From assembly GCF_021538615.1 (NCBI RefSeq), contig NZ_JAJHIZ010000003.1:2604001-2668000 (forward strand): a stretch of DNA of 64,000 nt, given 5' to 3'. This DNA is from Niabella agricola (GTDB lineage: Bacteria > Bacteroidota > Bacteroidia > Chitinophagales > Chitinophagaceae). The first letter of the stretch is position 1. Every line of letters begins with the position of its first letter. The notes below the pieces were generated by a model, which worked only from the letters and a program-made list of their open reading frames with translations, had not been told where the DNA came from and did not search any database. Below, piece by piece: positions 1 to 9,010 of the stretch. A program made the position numbers and the translations under genes.

Positions 1-1124
1 ACCAGCAGGTTGCGGCGCATTTTCTTAAACCAGAAGATCTGCGGAGACAATACGTTACATCCCATCATCAGATAATAACTCCATCCGTAAGGACTGCTGA
101 GGTTTACCCGATTTTCACGGAATGCGAACCACTCATACTCCACATGGCTGTACCATGCAATAAACAACTCTGTTAAATAGGCGATCCCCACAATCGATCC
201 CGTCAATACAATTACCTTGTTCATTACATCGATGTGCTCCATGGTGATGTATTCTTCCAGCCCCAGTACCTTACGGGTAATGAGCAGCAGGGTTTGTACC
301 ATTGCAAAACCGGAGAATACCGCACCCGCAACGAAATAGGGCGGAAAGATCGTGGTGTGCCATCCGGGAATTACCGATGTAGCAAAGTCGAACGATACGA
401 TGGTGTGTACCGAAAGTACCAGGGGGGTACTTAAACCGGCTAATACGAGTGACAGTGCCTCATGACGCTGCCAGTGCTTGGTGCTTCCCGTCCATCCGAA
501 AGAAGCCATACCATAAAATAATTTACGCCATTTTAATTTGGCCCGATCTCTTAATGTAGCCAGGTCAGGTAACAGACCGCAATACCAGAACAGGAGCGAA
601 ACGGTAAAGTACGTAGAGATCGCAAATACGTCCCAAAGCAGTGGGGAGTTAAAGTTCACCCACAGCGGACCCCGGGTATTGGGGTAAGGCATTACGAAGA
701 AGGCGTTCCATACACGGCCCATGTGCCAGATCGGAAACTGTCCTGCGCACATCACCGCAAAGATCGTCATGGCTTCCGCAGCACGGTTTACCCCGGTTCG
801 CCATCCCTGGCGGAACAGTAAGAGGATCGCCGAGATCAGGGTTCCTGCGTGACCAATACCCACCCACCATACGAAGTTGGTGATATCCCAGCCCCAACCA
901 ATGGTTTTATTCAGGTTCCACTGGCCGGTACCATACATCACCTCCATGGTAACGGAAACAATACCAAATATTAATAATCCGACGGAGATGATAAATCCCA
1001 CCCACCAAAGCTTACTTGGAGTGGCCTCCACAGGACGACATATATCTTCTGTAATCTGGTGATAGTCCTTGCTTCCTTCCACCAATGGTCCCCGTACTTG
1101 CGATTCGTATCTGTTTAGTGACAT
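1..1124 (-). CDS. actC: Alternative complex III subunit ActC (NrfD-like quinol-oxidising membrane subunit), partial
   Basis: This gene runs off the left edge; 374 codons from the ATG at 1124 are visible and the C-terminus is missing. The translation begins MSLNRYESQVRGPL and contains multiple hydrophobic helices, including segments reading WWVGFIISVGLLIFG and FVWWVGIGHAGTLISAILL, typical of NrfD/PsrC-like polytopic proteins. In alternative complex III this family forms the membrane core that oxidises menaquinol and may translocate protons. It lies 89 nt downstream of actB on the same strand, in the usual actA-actB-actC order, so it is probably co-transcribed. The conserved GHAGTLISA region and the operon context make the assignment secure; completeness of the far end cannot be judged. 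Confidence 0.93.
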   Translation of the reverse strand, partial: MSLNRYESQVRGPLVEGSKDYHQITEDICRPVEATPSKLWWVGFIISVGLLIFGIVSVTMEVMYGTGQWNLNKTIGWGWDITNFVWWVGIGHAGTLISAILLLFRQGWRTGVNRAAEAMTIFAVMCAGQFPIWHMGRVWNAFFVMPYPNTRGPLWVNFNSPLLWDVFAISTYFTVSLLFWYCGLLPDLATLRDRAKLKWRKLFYGMASFGWTGSTKHWQRHEALSLVLAGLSTPLVLSVHTIVSFDFATSVIPGWHTTIFPPYFVAGAVFSGFAMVQTLLLITRKVLGLEEYITMEHIDVMNKVIVLTGSIVGIAYLTELFIAWYSHVEYEWFAFRENRVNLSSPYGWSYYLMMGCNVLSPQIFWFKKMRRNLL

Positions 1125-1213
1125 ACTTTTATTTTGTTTGAGGTTTAAAGTTTAAAGCCTGAAATTGCTCGCTCTAAACTTTTCCGCCCTTTAACTGTAA
1201 TACTTTTCTACTA

Positions 1214-4200
1214 TTAATGATGTGCCGCTTCTTCGTGCTTTTCTGCCGCCGGCACTGTTGCTCCATGATTTTCGCCATGACCGCTCTCCGCTCCATGTCC
1301 TTCTGCTCCATGCGCATTACCTCCGATGATCTCATCCGTATTCCGGATTTTGGAGAAGTAGCTTACATTCGGCAGTACGTGCAGTTGCTCCAGCGAGTAA
1401 AACAAACGCTGCGGGTTGTTTAAGCGTACCTGGCTGATGGCGCTGTGCATATCTCTTGCATCACCAAATACGATCGCATTGGTAGCACAAGCCTGCTGAC
1501 AGGCGGTTTTTGCTTCGCCGTCTTTCAGCGGACGGTTTTCTTTCTTCGCATCCAGTTTTGCATGCTGCAGGCGCTGGATACAGAACGAACATTTCTCCAT
1601 TACCCCTCTGGAACGTACCGTAACATCCGGGTTCAGCACCATGCGGCTTACGGCATCGTTCATCTGGTGTACCACCGGATCCAGCACGCCTACCAGTTTC
1701 TGATCCTGGTTGTTCGGGAAAGAATCCGCACCGGTATAGTCGGCCCAGTTAAAGCGCCGTACTTTAAACGGACAGTTATTCGCGCAGTAACGGGTACCGA
1801 TACAACGGTTGTATGCCATCTGGTTGATCCCTTCCGAGCTGTGGTTGGTGGCTGCCACCGGACAAACGTTCTCACAGGGAGCATTGTCGCAATGCTGACA
1901 AAGCATTGGCTGGAATACCACCCCTTTCAGGTTATCGGGATCTTTTTCATCACTCACAAAGTACCGGTCGATGCGCAGCCAGTGCATATCATGGTAGCGC
2001 AATACTTCGCTCTTTCCTACTACGGGTACGTTATTTTCAGCATGACAGGCAACCACACAGGCGCTACAGCCGGTGCAGGCATTCATGTCGATATTCATCC
2101 CCCACTTGATGCCGGGTTTCTCGTGATCACCATAAAGGGTAGCTTCTTTTCTGAAATCACCGGTATTTTTTGCGTAATTCTCAACCAGTTTTTTACGGAA
2201 ATCCAATACCTCATTGGGTTTCTGGCGATAAGTAGCCAGGCTGGTTTCACGCACCACTTCCACACGTCCTTCATAGGAATTATGGATCTGCGTTTGCGCC
2301 ACCTTCTCTTTTCTGCCGGTATTGGAAACCGTTACGTTGGCAGCAAAGTAATTAATGCCGCTTCCGTCTTTTGCCATCGATGCAAAAGGAAATACATTCA
2401 CACCTACGCCGGCAGCGGTTCTGCCCAGCTTTTCGCCGCGGCCATAACCGATTGCTACTGCAATGGTATTGGCATTCATGCCCGGCGTAACAAGGATCGG
2501 CACTTCGATCGTGTGCTTGCCATCACTTATTTTAATCACCGGCTTGTCCGGGTAATATTCATAATCCACATCGGTTACAATCCCCAGCTCTTTGGCCTTG
2601 GGTATGGAGATCAGTGCATAGCTGCCCCAGTTGGCCTTTGAAACCGCATCCGGCAATTCCTGTAACCAGGGGTTTACGGCACCGTAGCCCGGTCCGATAG
2701 ATACTTTTTCATACAGCACCAGTTCATCTTTTCCACCAGCAGGGTGTGCCGCAATAGCAGTAGCCGCTGCAGCCACTGCCCCTCCGTTAAATGTACCCGA
2801 ACCGCTGGCGGCCTCTTCCAGTACGCCGTTTTCCAGGGCTTTATGATAGGCCGTTTCACTGCCGGCTTTCTGGTGCCAGTAGTTTTTAACATACGTATCA
2901 TAATCTTCTGCGCTGCCGCTCCATTTCAATAAAGAAGTCTGGAAAGGACGGGTTTTGAATAACGGGAAAATTGTAGGCTGAATAAAGCTGTAAACGCCGG
3001 TCTTGGGTTCCGCATCACCCCAGCTTTCCAAATAATGGGGTGAAGGCAGGATGTATTTACACAGTTCTGTGGTTTCGTCCATACGATATCCAAAAGAAAC
3101 CGTGGTCTTGATTTTTGATAAGGTATTGGCAAAGCGCTTGCCATCGAAATAATCGTAAACAGGATTGGCTTCATGGATCAGCAGGGCATCTACCTGTCCG
3201 GCTTCCATCTGCGCCAGCAGGTCTGCAAATTCTTTATCGGTTCCTTTGCGGGACTGGTCGGCTCTTGACCAGTCGATGGTAGTACCATAAGCGCCGATGG
3301 CGTTGTTGATGGCATTTACCACAATCTGGATGTTTACGTCGTTGCTGCCACAAACCACCAGGCCTTTACCCGCAGCCGCCTTCAGCTCACCCGCTACTTT
3401 GGCAATGCCGGCATTCAGCTTGGCATCTGCAATTGCAGGAGCGGTAACACCACCGCCAACAGCCGCCAGTAAGGCCAGGGCCACGGCACCGGTTTGAGAA
3501 GGACGATGGGTAAAGCGCTCGTCGGCATTGGAGCCGGTTAAGCTCAGGAATGATTCAAACTGATAGTGTTTGTTCATTACCGGGTTCTTTTCGTCGATTC
3601 TTCTGCCCTTGGCATAGCCCGCAGCGTTTTCTTCACTGTTCAGCCAGGTACCCAGGAAATCGGCACCCAGGCTTACAATTACAGCCGCCTGATCAAATTT
3701 ATAAGAGGGTATTTTTCGTCCAAAGCCCGATGCTTCATTGGCCAGGAGGATACCATTATAACTTACTGCGTCGTATTGAACCAGGCGGATCTTGGGATTT
3801 TTTGCAATAATGTCCAGTGTGGACGGGGAATTGATGGAGCTCGTTAACAGCACCACCGAACTGGCAGCAGCCAGGTCCGCAGCAATGGCCTTATCCAGCA
3901 CATCGTACATGCTTTCCTCAAACTTATTGCCCACTTTACGTTGCGGGAAACGCAGCCGGTGCATATCATAAAGATCCAGCACTGAAGCCTGCACCCGGGC
4001 CGAAGTACCGCCATTGGTTGCAGAAAGATAGTCGTTTCCTTCTATTTTGATCGGGCGGCCATCGCGCACTTTTGCAATCACCGGAACCGCATCCCCACCC
4101 TGTGTAAAGGTGGTCGCATAATACTTCGCTTCACCCGGCACCAGGTTATCGGGTTTGTTTCCGTAAGGAATGGCTTCCCGTACTTTGGTTTTACAGCTTG

Positions 4201-4393
4201 CTGCCAGTGTTGCCGCAGCAGTACTGAAACCCAGGTATTTTAAGAAATCTCTTCTGGGTGCCTTTGCATCCATTAAACCTTTACTGTCAAAATCTTCAAA
4301 AGGGAGTTCATCACGAAACTCATCCTGAACCCGCTTTTGAAACTTTTCGGAATCATTTAATTCGCCGAAACCCTGCCAGTATTTATTGCTCAT
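1214..4393 (-). CDS. actB: Alternative complex III subunit ActB (Tat-exported molybdopterin-oxidoreductase-like protein fused to Fe-S ferredoxin domain)
   Basis: The 1059-residue product carries a Tat motif (PRRDFLKYLGF, about 46-56) followed by LAASC with Cys67, which could be lipidated. The long central part resembles the molybdopterin oxidoreductase fold. The C-terminal part (about 773-969) holds the ferredoxin-like cysteine clusters: C773/776/779/783, C832/835/840/844, C864/870/874, C935/938 and C965/969. The last 35 residues are rich in His, Glu and Gly. In characterised alternative complex III the ActB family passes electrons through Fe-S clusters and is not known to bind molybdenum. 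It sits 72 nt after actA and before actC. The His-rich tail is an unusual extension with unknown role. Confidence 0.95.
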   Translation of the reverse strand: MSNKYWQGFGELNDSEKFQKRVQDEFRDELPFEDFDSKGLMDAKAPRRDFLKYLGFSTAAATLAASCKTKVREAIPYGNKPDNLVPGEAKYYATTFTQGGDAVPVIAKVRDGRPIKIEGNDYLSATNGGTSARVQASVLDLYDMHRLRFPQRKVGNKFEESMYDVLDKAIAADLAAASSVVLLTSSINSPSTLDIIAKNPKIRLVQYDAVSYNGILLANEASGFGRKIPSYKFDQAAVIVSLGADFLGTWLNSEENAAGYAKGRRIDEKNPVMNKHYQFESFLSLTGSNADERFTHRPSQTGAVALALLAAVGGGVTAPAIADAKLNAGIAKVAGELKAAAGKGLVVCGSNDVNIQIVVNAINNAIGAYGTTIDWSRADQSRKGTDKEFADLLAQMEAGQVDALLIHEANPVYDYFDGKRFANTLSKIKTTVSFGYRMDETTELCKYILPSPHYLESWGDAEPKTGVYSFIQPTIFPLFKTRPFQTSLLKWSGSAEDYDTYVKNYWHQKAGSETAYHKALENGVLEEAASGSGTFNGGAVAAAATAIAAHPAGGKDELVLYEKVSIGPGYGAVNPWLQELPDAVSKANWGSYALISIPKAKELGIVTDVDYEYYPDKPVIKISDGKHTIEVPILVTPGMNANTIAVAIGYGRGEKLGRTAAGVGVNVFPFASMAKDGSGINYFAANVTVSNTGRKEKVAQTQIHNSYEGRVEVVRETSLATYRQKPNEVLDFRKKLVENYAKNTGDFRKEATLYGDHEKPGIKWGMNIDMNACTGCSACVVACHAENNVPVVGKSEVLRYHDMHWLRIDRYFVSDEKDPDNLKGVVFQPMLCQHCDNAPCENVCPVAATNHSSEGINQMAYNRCIGTRYCANNCPFKVRRFNWADYTGADSFPNNQDQKLVGVLDPVVHQMNDAVSRMVLNPDVTVRSRGVMEKCSFCIQRLQHAKLDAKKENRPLKDGEAKTACQQACATNAIVFGDARDMHSAISQVRLNNPQRLFYSLEQLHVLPNVSYFSKIRNTDEIIGGNAHGAEGHGAESGHGENHGATVPAAEKHEEAAHH

Positions 4394-4465
4394 TTATCTC
4401 TGTTTGAATATTTTGAAAATTTACGCATTCACCGGGAGTGGTTTGAAACGCGCTCCCGCACTCTG

Positions 4466-5758
4466 TTAATAGTGACACTTCTGGCACTCCAGTCCTCCAA
4501 TATCTTTCACGGTCACGCTGTCCATTTTACCTGATTTGATGTCGTTATGGAACTTCTCGTAAATACTGTAAAACTGGTTGCCGCTCGTAGAATCCACGTT
4601 AAAGTTTACTTTGGTCTGACGGTGACAGTTTACGCACCAACCCATGCTCAGCTCAGCAAACTGGTGCACTTCATCCATCTGGGTGATCTCCCCGTGACAG
4701 GTCTGGCACTGTACATTGCCCACTCTTACGTGCTGGCTATGGTTAAAGTAAACATGGTCGGGAAGATTGTGGATCTTTACCCAATCGATCGGTTTTGCCT
4801 TATTCGGATCCCATGCATCGGGATTTTGAGGATCAAAGCCTGCATATTGGTACAGTTTTGCAATTTCTGCGGTACCATCTACCGGATTGCCATTTTTATC
4901 TTTCAGCTCAGGACCATTGTATTTCTGGATGGTTTTGTGACAGTTCATACACACGTTTACAGAAGGCACGGCAGCCGTCTTACTTTCCCACGCGTTACCG
5001 TGACAGTATAAACAGTTGATCTGGTTGATGCCTGCATGCACTTTGTGCGAATAGAAGATCGGCTGTTTGGGCTCATAATTTTTCTGCCGGTTCATGTTGA
5101 TCATCGCCTTTGTAGTAAAGTAACCGCCAATGATGAACAGCAGGATAGCAGCCGTAGCCAGATAAATCTTATTTTGCAAGAAGGGAACGGCTTCCGGCGT
5201 TTTTTTGCCTTCGGTATCGTCAGAGATCTTTCTCAGGTTCTTGTTTACAAAGATCAGGATCAGCGCCGCCAGGGCCAGGATCAGGGTAATGATACCATAT
5301 AATAAAGGATGCTGGCTGGAATCGCTTTCACCGGCTGCTTTTTCCGCTGTACCAGTGCCTCCGCCTTTTCCGGCATCCAGTTTGCCACTTCCTTTGTCAT
5401 CGATGTATTTTAAAATCGCATCTATCTGAGGATCAGTAAGATCAGGAAAGGTCTGCATCGCCGTAGGTTTCAGCTTTGAAACTTCCACGGCTTTGGGATA
5501 GCCGGAGGCGATCAGCTTCTGGTTATTCCGGATCCACTCATGCAGCTTGCTTTTGTCTTCCCACTGACCTTCCACACCAAACAGGGGCGGACCGGTCATA
5601 TCGGTTTTCATATCACCGGAGTGACAGCTTTGACACTTGCTGATAAACAATTGTTTACCATCGGCGTCCTGTGCGGCAATTGAATTAAACCTGGAAAGAG
5701 TGAAAAGCGTTAGTATAATTAAGAAGAATCGATTAATTATATACTTAGAAATAGTCAT
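4466..5758 (-). CDS. actA: Alternative complex III subunit ActA with N-terminal class I cytochrome c domain (six CXXCH motifs)
   Basis: This is the first gene of the act operon. The 430-residue product has a signal peptide (1-30), then a small cytochrome c domain with CQSCH at 42-46 and a probable Met ligand in PTAMQTF (98-104). Two hydrophobic segments follow (about 152-171 and 198-214). The C-terminal multihaem domain has five CXXCH motifs at 249, 270, 351, 375 and 425, the last three residues from the C-terminus. The five C-terminal motifs match the pentahaem ActA core that carries electrons from ActB towards cytochrome oxidase. The sixth, N-terminal haem domain looks like a fusion of a monohaem cytochrome. 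A promoter candidate lies about 40 nt upstream. Confidence 0.93.
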   Translation of the reverse strand: MTISKYIINRFFLIILTLFTLSRFNSIAAQDADGKQLFISKCQSCHSGDMKTDMTGPPLFGVEGQWEDKSKLHEWIRNNQKLIASGYPKAVEVSKLKPTAMQTFPDLTDPQIDAILKYIDDKGSGKLDAGKGGGTGTAEKAAGESDSSQHPLLYGIITLILALAALILIFVNKNLRKISDDTEGKKTPEAVPFLQNKIYLATAAILLFIIGGYFTTKAMINMNRQKNYEPKQPIFYSHKVHAGINQINCLYCHGNAWESKTAAVPSVNVCMNCHKTIQKYNGPELKDKNGNPVDGTAEIAKLYQYAGFDPQNPDAWDPNKAKPIDWVKIHNLPDHVYFNHSQHVRVGNVQCQTCHGEITQMDEVHQFAELSMGWCVNCHRQTKVNFNVDSTSGNQFYSIYEKFHNDIKSGKMDSVTVKDIGGLECQKCHY

Positions 5759-5797
5759 AAACGCATTAAATCTAAAAATGTGGATAAATGTCTCTGA

Positions 5798-5840
5798 TCA
5801 ACTGCAAAAATAAGGGTCGGGCTTAACAAAACAACAACAT
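5798..5840 (-). promoter_or_regulatory. Candidate Bacteroidota-type promoter of the act operon
   Basis: Read on the minus strand, TATTTTTG (5805-5812) fits the TAnnTTTG -7 element, and TTG (5832-5834) lies 19 bp upstream as a -33 element. The predicted transcript would start near 5799 and give a leader of about 40 nt before actA. This is a pattern match only. Confidence 0.4.
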
Positions 5841-6214
5841 TTTATAAATTTTTTAAACCCGCTACCAGCTTGTGTTTCAGCCGATTTTCGGGTATATTTT
5901 TTTCAATTGAAAAAATCTTTGTCATTAAAAAGTCATCGGTTTCCCATTTAAGCGAGTTGTTCACATCCCCTCTGTTTAGCACCATTATTGATCCGCATCA
6001 ATTTTTGCACCTTACATACAAACGACTGTAATTAACCAACGGATTTAGAATCGTTTAAGTGCTGCCCACACATCCATATCTTTACGGCTTCCTTTTTTGC
6101 CCTCAATTGTCTTTCACCTTCAGCCATCGCCTATGAAAATCAGTTCTTTTATCCAGGCTATCGGGAGCTTCCTTTTAAAAATATTCGGGTATTTGGTGGT
6201 TCTGCAGGTCAATT

Positions 6215-6246
6215 TTTGGTGAACTCCGTAAATTGTAAAATATTTG
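6215..6246 (+). promoter_or_regulatory. Weak candidate promoter of purN
   Basis: TTTG at 6215-6218 is followed after 20 bp by AATATTTG at 6239-6246, one mismatch from TAnnTTTG. The implied start site lies only a few bases before the purN ATG at 6257. Confidence 0.3.
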
Positions 6247-6256
6247 ATCCCATTAT

Positions 6257-6850
6257 ATGAAAAAGAAGATCGCCATTTTTGCCAGCGGGGCTGGCTCCAA
6301 TGCACAGAAGCTGATAGATTATTTCCGGAATCATGCATTTGCCAGCGTTTCCCTGATTGTATGCAATAAACCCGGAGCGGGAGTTACCCATATTGCGGAA
6401 GCCGAGGGGATCGAGTTGCTTCTTACCGACCGGTTGTCGCTCCAATCGGCTGAATTTCCTCAAAAATTGCTCGAAAAAGGCATAGATTTCATCATTTTGG
6501 CCGGTTTTCTGTTAAAAATTCCCGGATCTCTGATTGAAGCCTTTCCGCAACATATTATTAATATACACCCGGCGCTTTTGCCCAAATACGGGGGAAAGGG
6601 TATGTATGGACATTTTGTACATGAAGCCGTTATTGCCGCCGGGGAAAAGGAAAGCGGCATCACCATTCATTTTGTTGATGAGCATTATGACCATGGTGCT
6701 ACCATTTTCCAAACCACCTGCCCGATATCAGCATCCGATACCCCCGAATCGCTGGCCCAAAAAATCCATTTCCTCGAACACCAGCATTTTGCGCCGGTGG
6801 TGGAACAGCTGGTGATGAATAGTCAATCTGCCACTTTATATAATAAATAA
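6257..6850 (+). CDS. purN: Phosphoribosylglycinamide formyltransferase (GAR transformylase)
   Basis: The product (197 aa, normal length for the family) transfers the formyl group of 10-formyltetrahydrofolate to glycinamide ribonucleotide, step three of de novo purine synthesis in the cytosol. The N-terminus MKKKIAIFASGAGSNAQ carries the phosphate-binding loop. NIHPALLPKYGGKGMYG (from Asn102) and VDEHYDHGATIFQ (around Asp145) hold the catalytic Asn, His and Asp by alignment with the E. coli enzyme. It is a single-gene unit followed at once by a perfect-stem terminator. The ATG at 6257 is the only start that preserves the complete N-terminal beta strand. Confidence 0.95.
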   Translation: MKKKIAIFASGAGSNAQKLIDYFRNHAFASVSLIVCNKPGAGVTHIAEAEGIELLLTDRLSLQSAEFPQKLLEKGIDFIILAGFLLKIPGSLIEAFPQHIINIHPALLPKYGGKGMYGHFVHEAVIAAGEKESGITIHFVDEHYDHGATIFQTTCPISASDTPESLAQKIHFLEHQHFAPVVEQLVMNSQSATLYNK

Positions 6851-6862
6851 TCATAAAAAATA

Positions 6863-6890
6863 CAAAACCCGGCGAACAATCCGGGTTTTG
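6863..6890. terminator. Bidirectional intrinsic terminator between purN and the convergent DUF4998 gene
   Basis: A perfect 10-bp inverted repeat, CAAAACCCGG and CCGGGTTTTG, encloses an 8-nt loop. Flanking A and T runs supply U-tracts in both directions, which suits the convergent arrangement. Confidence 0.8.
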
Positions 6891-6931
6891 CGTGTGAAGC
6901 GTTAAATAGTTTTTTGCTGTAATTGCCCCTG

Positions 6932-7663
6932 TTATTTGGGATATTGCGCTTCCTTAAATGGCGTATAGAAAAAATCGATCACAGCAGCCATAGGTTTATA
7001 TACCGTCCGGTATTTAATCGTACTGGGATTTTTGATATTTCCTAATAAGGCAAATTCCTCATAAGGGGTAATTTTCACCGATACTTCAGCCCCGGAGGTA
7101 TTTATATACACCACCTCTGTATACTGCATGGGATAAAAATTGCCCGGCCTTGGCAGGTTAGGCTCCCTGGCAAAAACTGCAGAAGGTACTGTTATGATTG
7201 TATCCGGCGCCGCAAATTTCAGGAAAGACCGGTTTGTAAGCGTATTGGCGTAGCTCTGCCCGTAAATGAACTGGCTTGTTGTAACAGCTCTTGAACTATC
7301 GGTATCACTGGCATAAGTGCGGATATCGATAGAATAGGTCGACTCATCCAGGTTGTCGAGCGGATACTCTTTGATTTTACCATAATCGGTTGCAGCTACA
7401 GGAAACCGGAGAACCGTTTGGTTTGAAGAAAGACTGTTCCTCACAAAGGCTTTAAAAAACGAAATCTTGGGATCGGTGGTCATCCGGAATCTGAGGATGG
7501 CCCTCCGGTCTCCCGGGATGATTGACAAGGAATCAATCCGCCCCGGGTAATACACCTCTCCCTGTTTCAGATAGTCGCCGTAGTACTCATCCGAACGCGT
7601 ACAGCCGAGCAGGGATATTGTTATTGTACCAACAAACAGAACATAGTTCAATAATCTTTTCAT
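6932..7663 (-). CDS. DUF4998-type SusC/D-associated lipoprotein
   Basis: The product is a 243-residue predicted lipoprotein (MKRLLNYVLFVGTITISLLGC, Cys21). The segment PGDRRAILRFRMTTDPKI followed by repeated beta-rich stretches resembles the DUF4998 family, which occurs next to SusC/SusD genes in Bacteroidota. It is the last gene of the four-gene utilisation operon, 3 nt after the DUF4959/5000 gene. It is probably a surface glycan- or ligand-binding accessory, but no enzymatic motif is visible and the ligand is unknown. Confidence 0.75.
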   Translation of the reverse strand: MKRLLNYVLFVGTITISLLGCTRSDEYYGDYLKQGEVYYPGRIDSLSIIPGDRRAILRFRMTTDPKISFFKAFVRNSLSSNQTVLRFPVAATDYGKIKEYPLDNLDESTYSIDIRTYASDTDSSRAVTTSQFIYGQSYANTLTNRSFLKFAAPDTIITVPSAVFAREPNLPRPGNFYPMQYTEVVYINTSGAEVSVKITPYEEFALLGNIKNPSTIKYRTVYKPMAAVIDFFYTPFKEAQYPK

Positions 7664-7666
7664 AAC

Positions 7667-8974
7667 CTAGTTGATGTATTTACCAAATAATTTTAATTCA
7701 GAAATGGCCACGGTAAGCGCATTACCTAATTCCTGTTCCCGTATTCCGTTCCATGTGCAATTGATTTTTACGCGGATATAACGGAAACCATCCGGTATTT
7801 GCCAGTCTACCTCAAAGTCTTCCCCTTTCCGGGCATATTCCTGGTCATCAGTGGTGGCATTTGTACCAAAGGCCAGGCCGGAGGGGCGTACGCCTTCATA
7901 AGTGCCAATATAGGTCCACGAATCCCAGGATCCGTCTACGGCAGGATTATTGCTGCCGTACACTTCAAACTCCTTCGGATGTGTAGCCTGGAAGAGTAAG
8001 GAATAGTTATCATTCCGTCCCCACATTTTAATCCGGCTCAGTTGTACCTTTTTTCCAAGATCCATGGAAAACTGCAGGGGTATTGGTGCCGCCTTCCCCC
8101 ACCATTGTTTCCCCGTGTTATAAAAAGGCTGGGCATCAAACCCGTCGAACAATGCAACCTGCATTTCGGCGCTGCCGCTTTGAGCAGAATAGTTGGCGAT
8201 ATAATCCCCATTCCTGTTCGCGGCAGAATAGGTTTCAATACCCCGGTAAATAATGATGTTTTTAAACTCGAATTCTTCCAGCGGGGTTAGCAGGCGTGTA
8301 ATGGTATCCGAGGTATTTCCCCATTGATCCCGAACCACAATCCCGTACTTTGTTGCTACCGGTTTTTCGCCCCTTACTCTTATAATTCCTTCCCTGGCCT
8401 TTGTATAGGTTTCGTTAACAGTATTCCAGCTCCACTGATTTGTTGCCGTGTCCTGCTCGTACTTAAACAGTCGCAGAATGACATTGGCAGCGTTTTCATT
8501 TTTATAAAGCAGGTTTACGCCGCCAAAAGTGCTGAAAAAATTTGCATCGGATTTAAACGACTCCGCCAATGTCTGATACGTGGGTTTCCCCGTGGTAATC
8601 TTTATATGCACGGGATCAGATGCTACATCTCCCACGCTTACAGCTTTCAGTTCTACATCATATTCACCAATCTTTGCAAAGCCCTGCACCAGTAATTTAT
8701 TGTCATAAAGACTTCCTTTAGCCGTCATTTGGCTGCCATTATCCAATGTATAAACAGCACTTACATAACGCAGGTCGGGCGTTTTTGGCAGGTCGTAGGA
8801 AATCAGGGCACCTCCCGGCGTTGATTCAAAACTGACATTTGTTAAAGCGGCAGGCTTTTCACCTATGCGCGCGGGCTTGATACCCAGGTCCTGTTTGCAA
8901 CCAAACAGGACAACAAGCGATATAAAAATAATACTGCGTATTGTGTTGCTATATAATGTATTTAAATTTTTCAT
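7667..8974 (-). CDS. DUF4959/DUF5126/DUF5000 lipoprotein with C-terminal discoidin-like domain
   Basis: The product is a 435-residue lipoprotein (signal ending VVLFGC, Cys26). An N-terminal DUF4959-like Fn3-type part (EKPAALTNVSFESTPGGA) is followed by a central DUF5126-like part. The C-terminal DUF5000-like jelly roll includes PIPLQFSMDLGKKVQLSRIKMWGR and ends in RYIRVKINCTW, resembling F5/8 type C carbohydrate-binding domains. This three-part architecture is a common cell-surface accessory of SusC/SusD loci. It lies 36 nt after the SusD gene and 3 nt before the DUF4998 gene. Glycan binding is likely by family; the ligand is unknown. Confidence 0.82.
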   Translation of the reverse strand: MKNLNTLYSNTIRSIIFISLVVLFGCKQDLGIKPARIGEKPAALTNVSFESTPGGALISYDLPKTPDLRYVSAVYTLDNGSQMTAKGSLYDNKLLVQGFAKIGEYDVELKAVSVGDVASDPVHIKITTGKPTYQTLAESFKSDANFFSTFGGVNLLYKNENAANVILRLFKYEQDTATNQWSWNTVNETYTKAREGIIRVRGEKPVATKYGIVVRDQWGNTSDTITRLLTPLEEFEFKNIIIYRGIETYSAANRNGDYIANYSAQSGSAEMQVALFDGFDAQPFYNTGKQWWGKAAPIPLQFSMDLGKKVQLSRIKMWGRNDNYSLLFQATHPKEFEVYGSNNPAVDGSWDSWTYIGTYEGVRPSGLAFGTNATTDDQEYARKGEDFEVDWQIPDGFRYIRVKINCTWNGIREQELGNALTVAISELKLFGKYIN

Positions 8975-9010
8975 GCTCTTCCTGTTTTTTTGAAATCGGA
9001 TTTATATCAT

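Larger units (their letters stand above)
5759..6256. other. Intergenic region between divergent actA and purN
   Basis: The roughly 500-bp gap separates actA (minus) from purN (plus). It holds the act promoter candidate on the left and a purN promoter candidate at the right edge. At 6133-6222 on the plus strand is a 29-codon ATG reading frame whose predicted peptide (starting MKISSFIQAIG) is largely hydrophobic; it could be a small membrane peptide or chance. No tRNA-like fold, riboswitch or gene remnant was recognised in the middle. Confidence 0.4.

Noticed and set aside
1445..2641. A 398-codon open frame on the plus strand opposite actB
   Set aside because: It is fully antisense to the well-supported actB gene, its translation matches no family, and its length follows from codon bias of the true gene.
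1214..4393. ActB as an active molybdenum-dependent oxidoreductase
   Set aside because: Operon context with ActA and ActC identifies alternative complex III, whose ActB is not known to bind molybdopterin.
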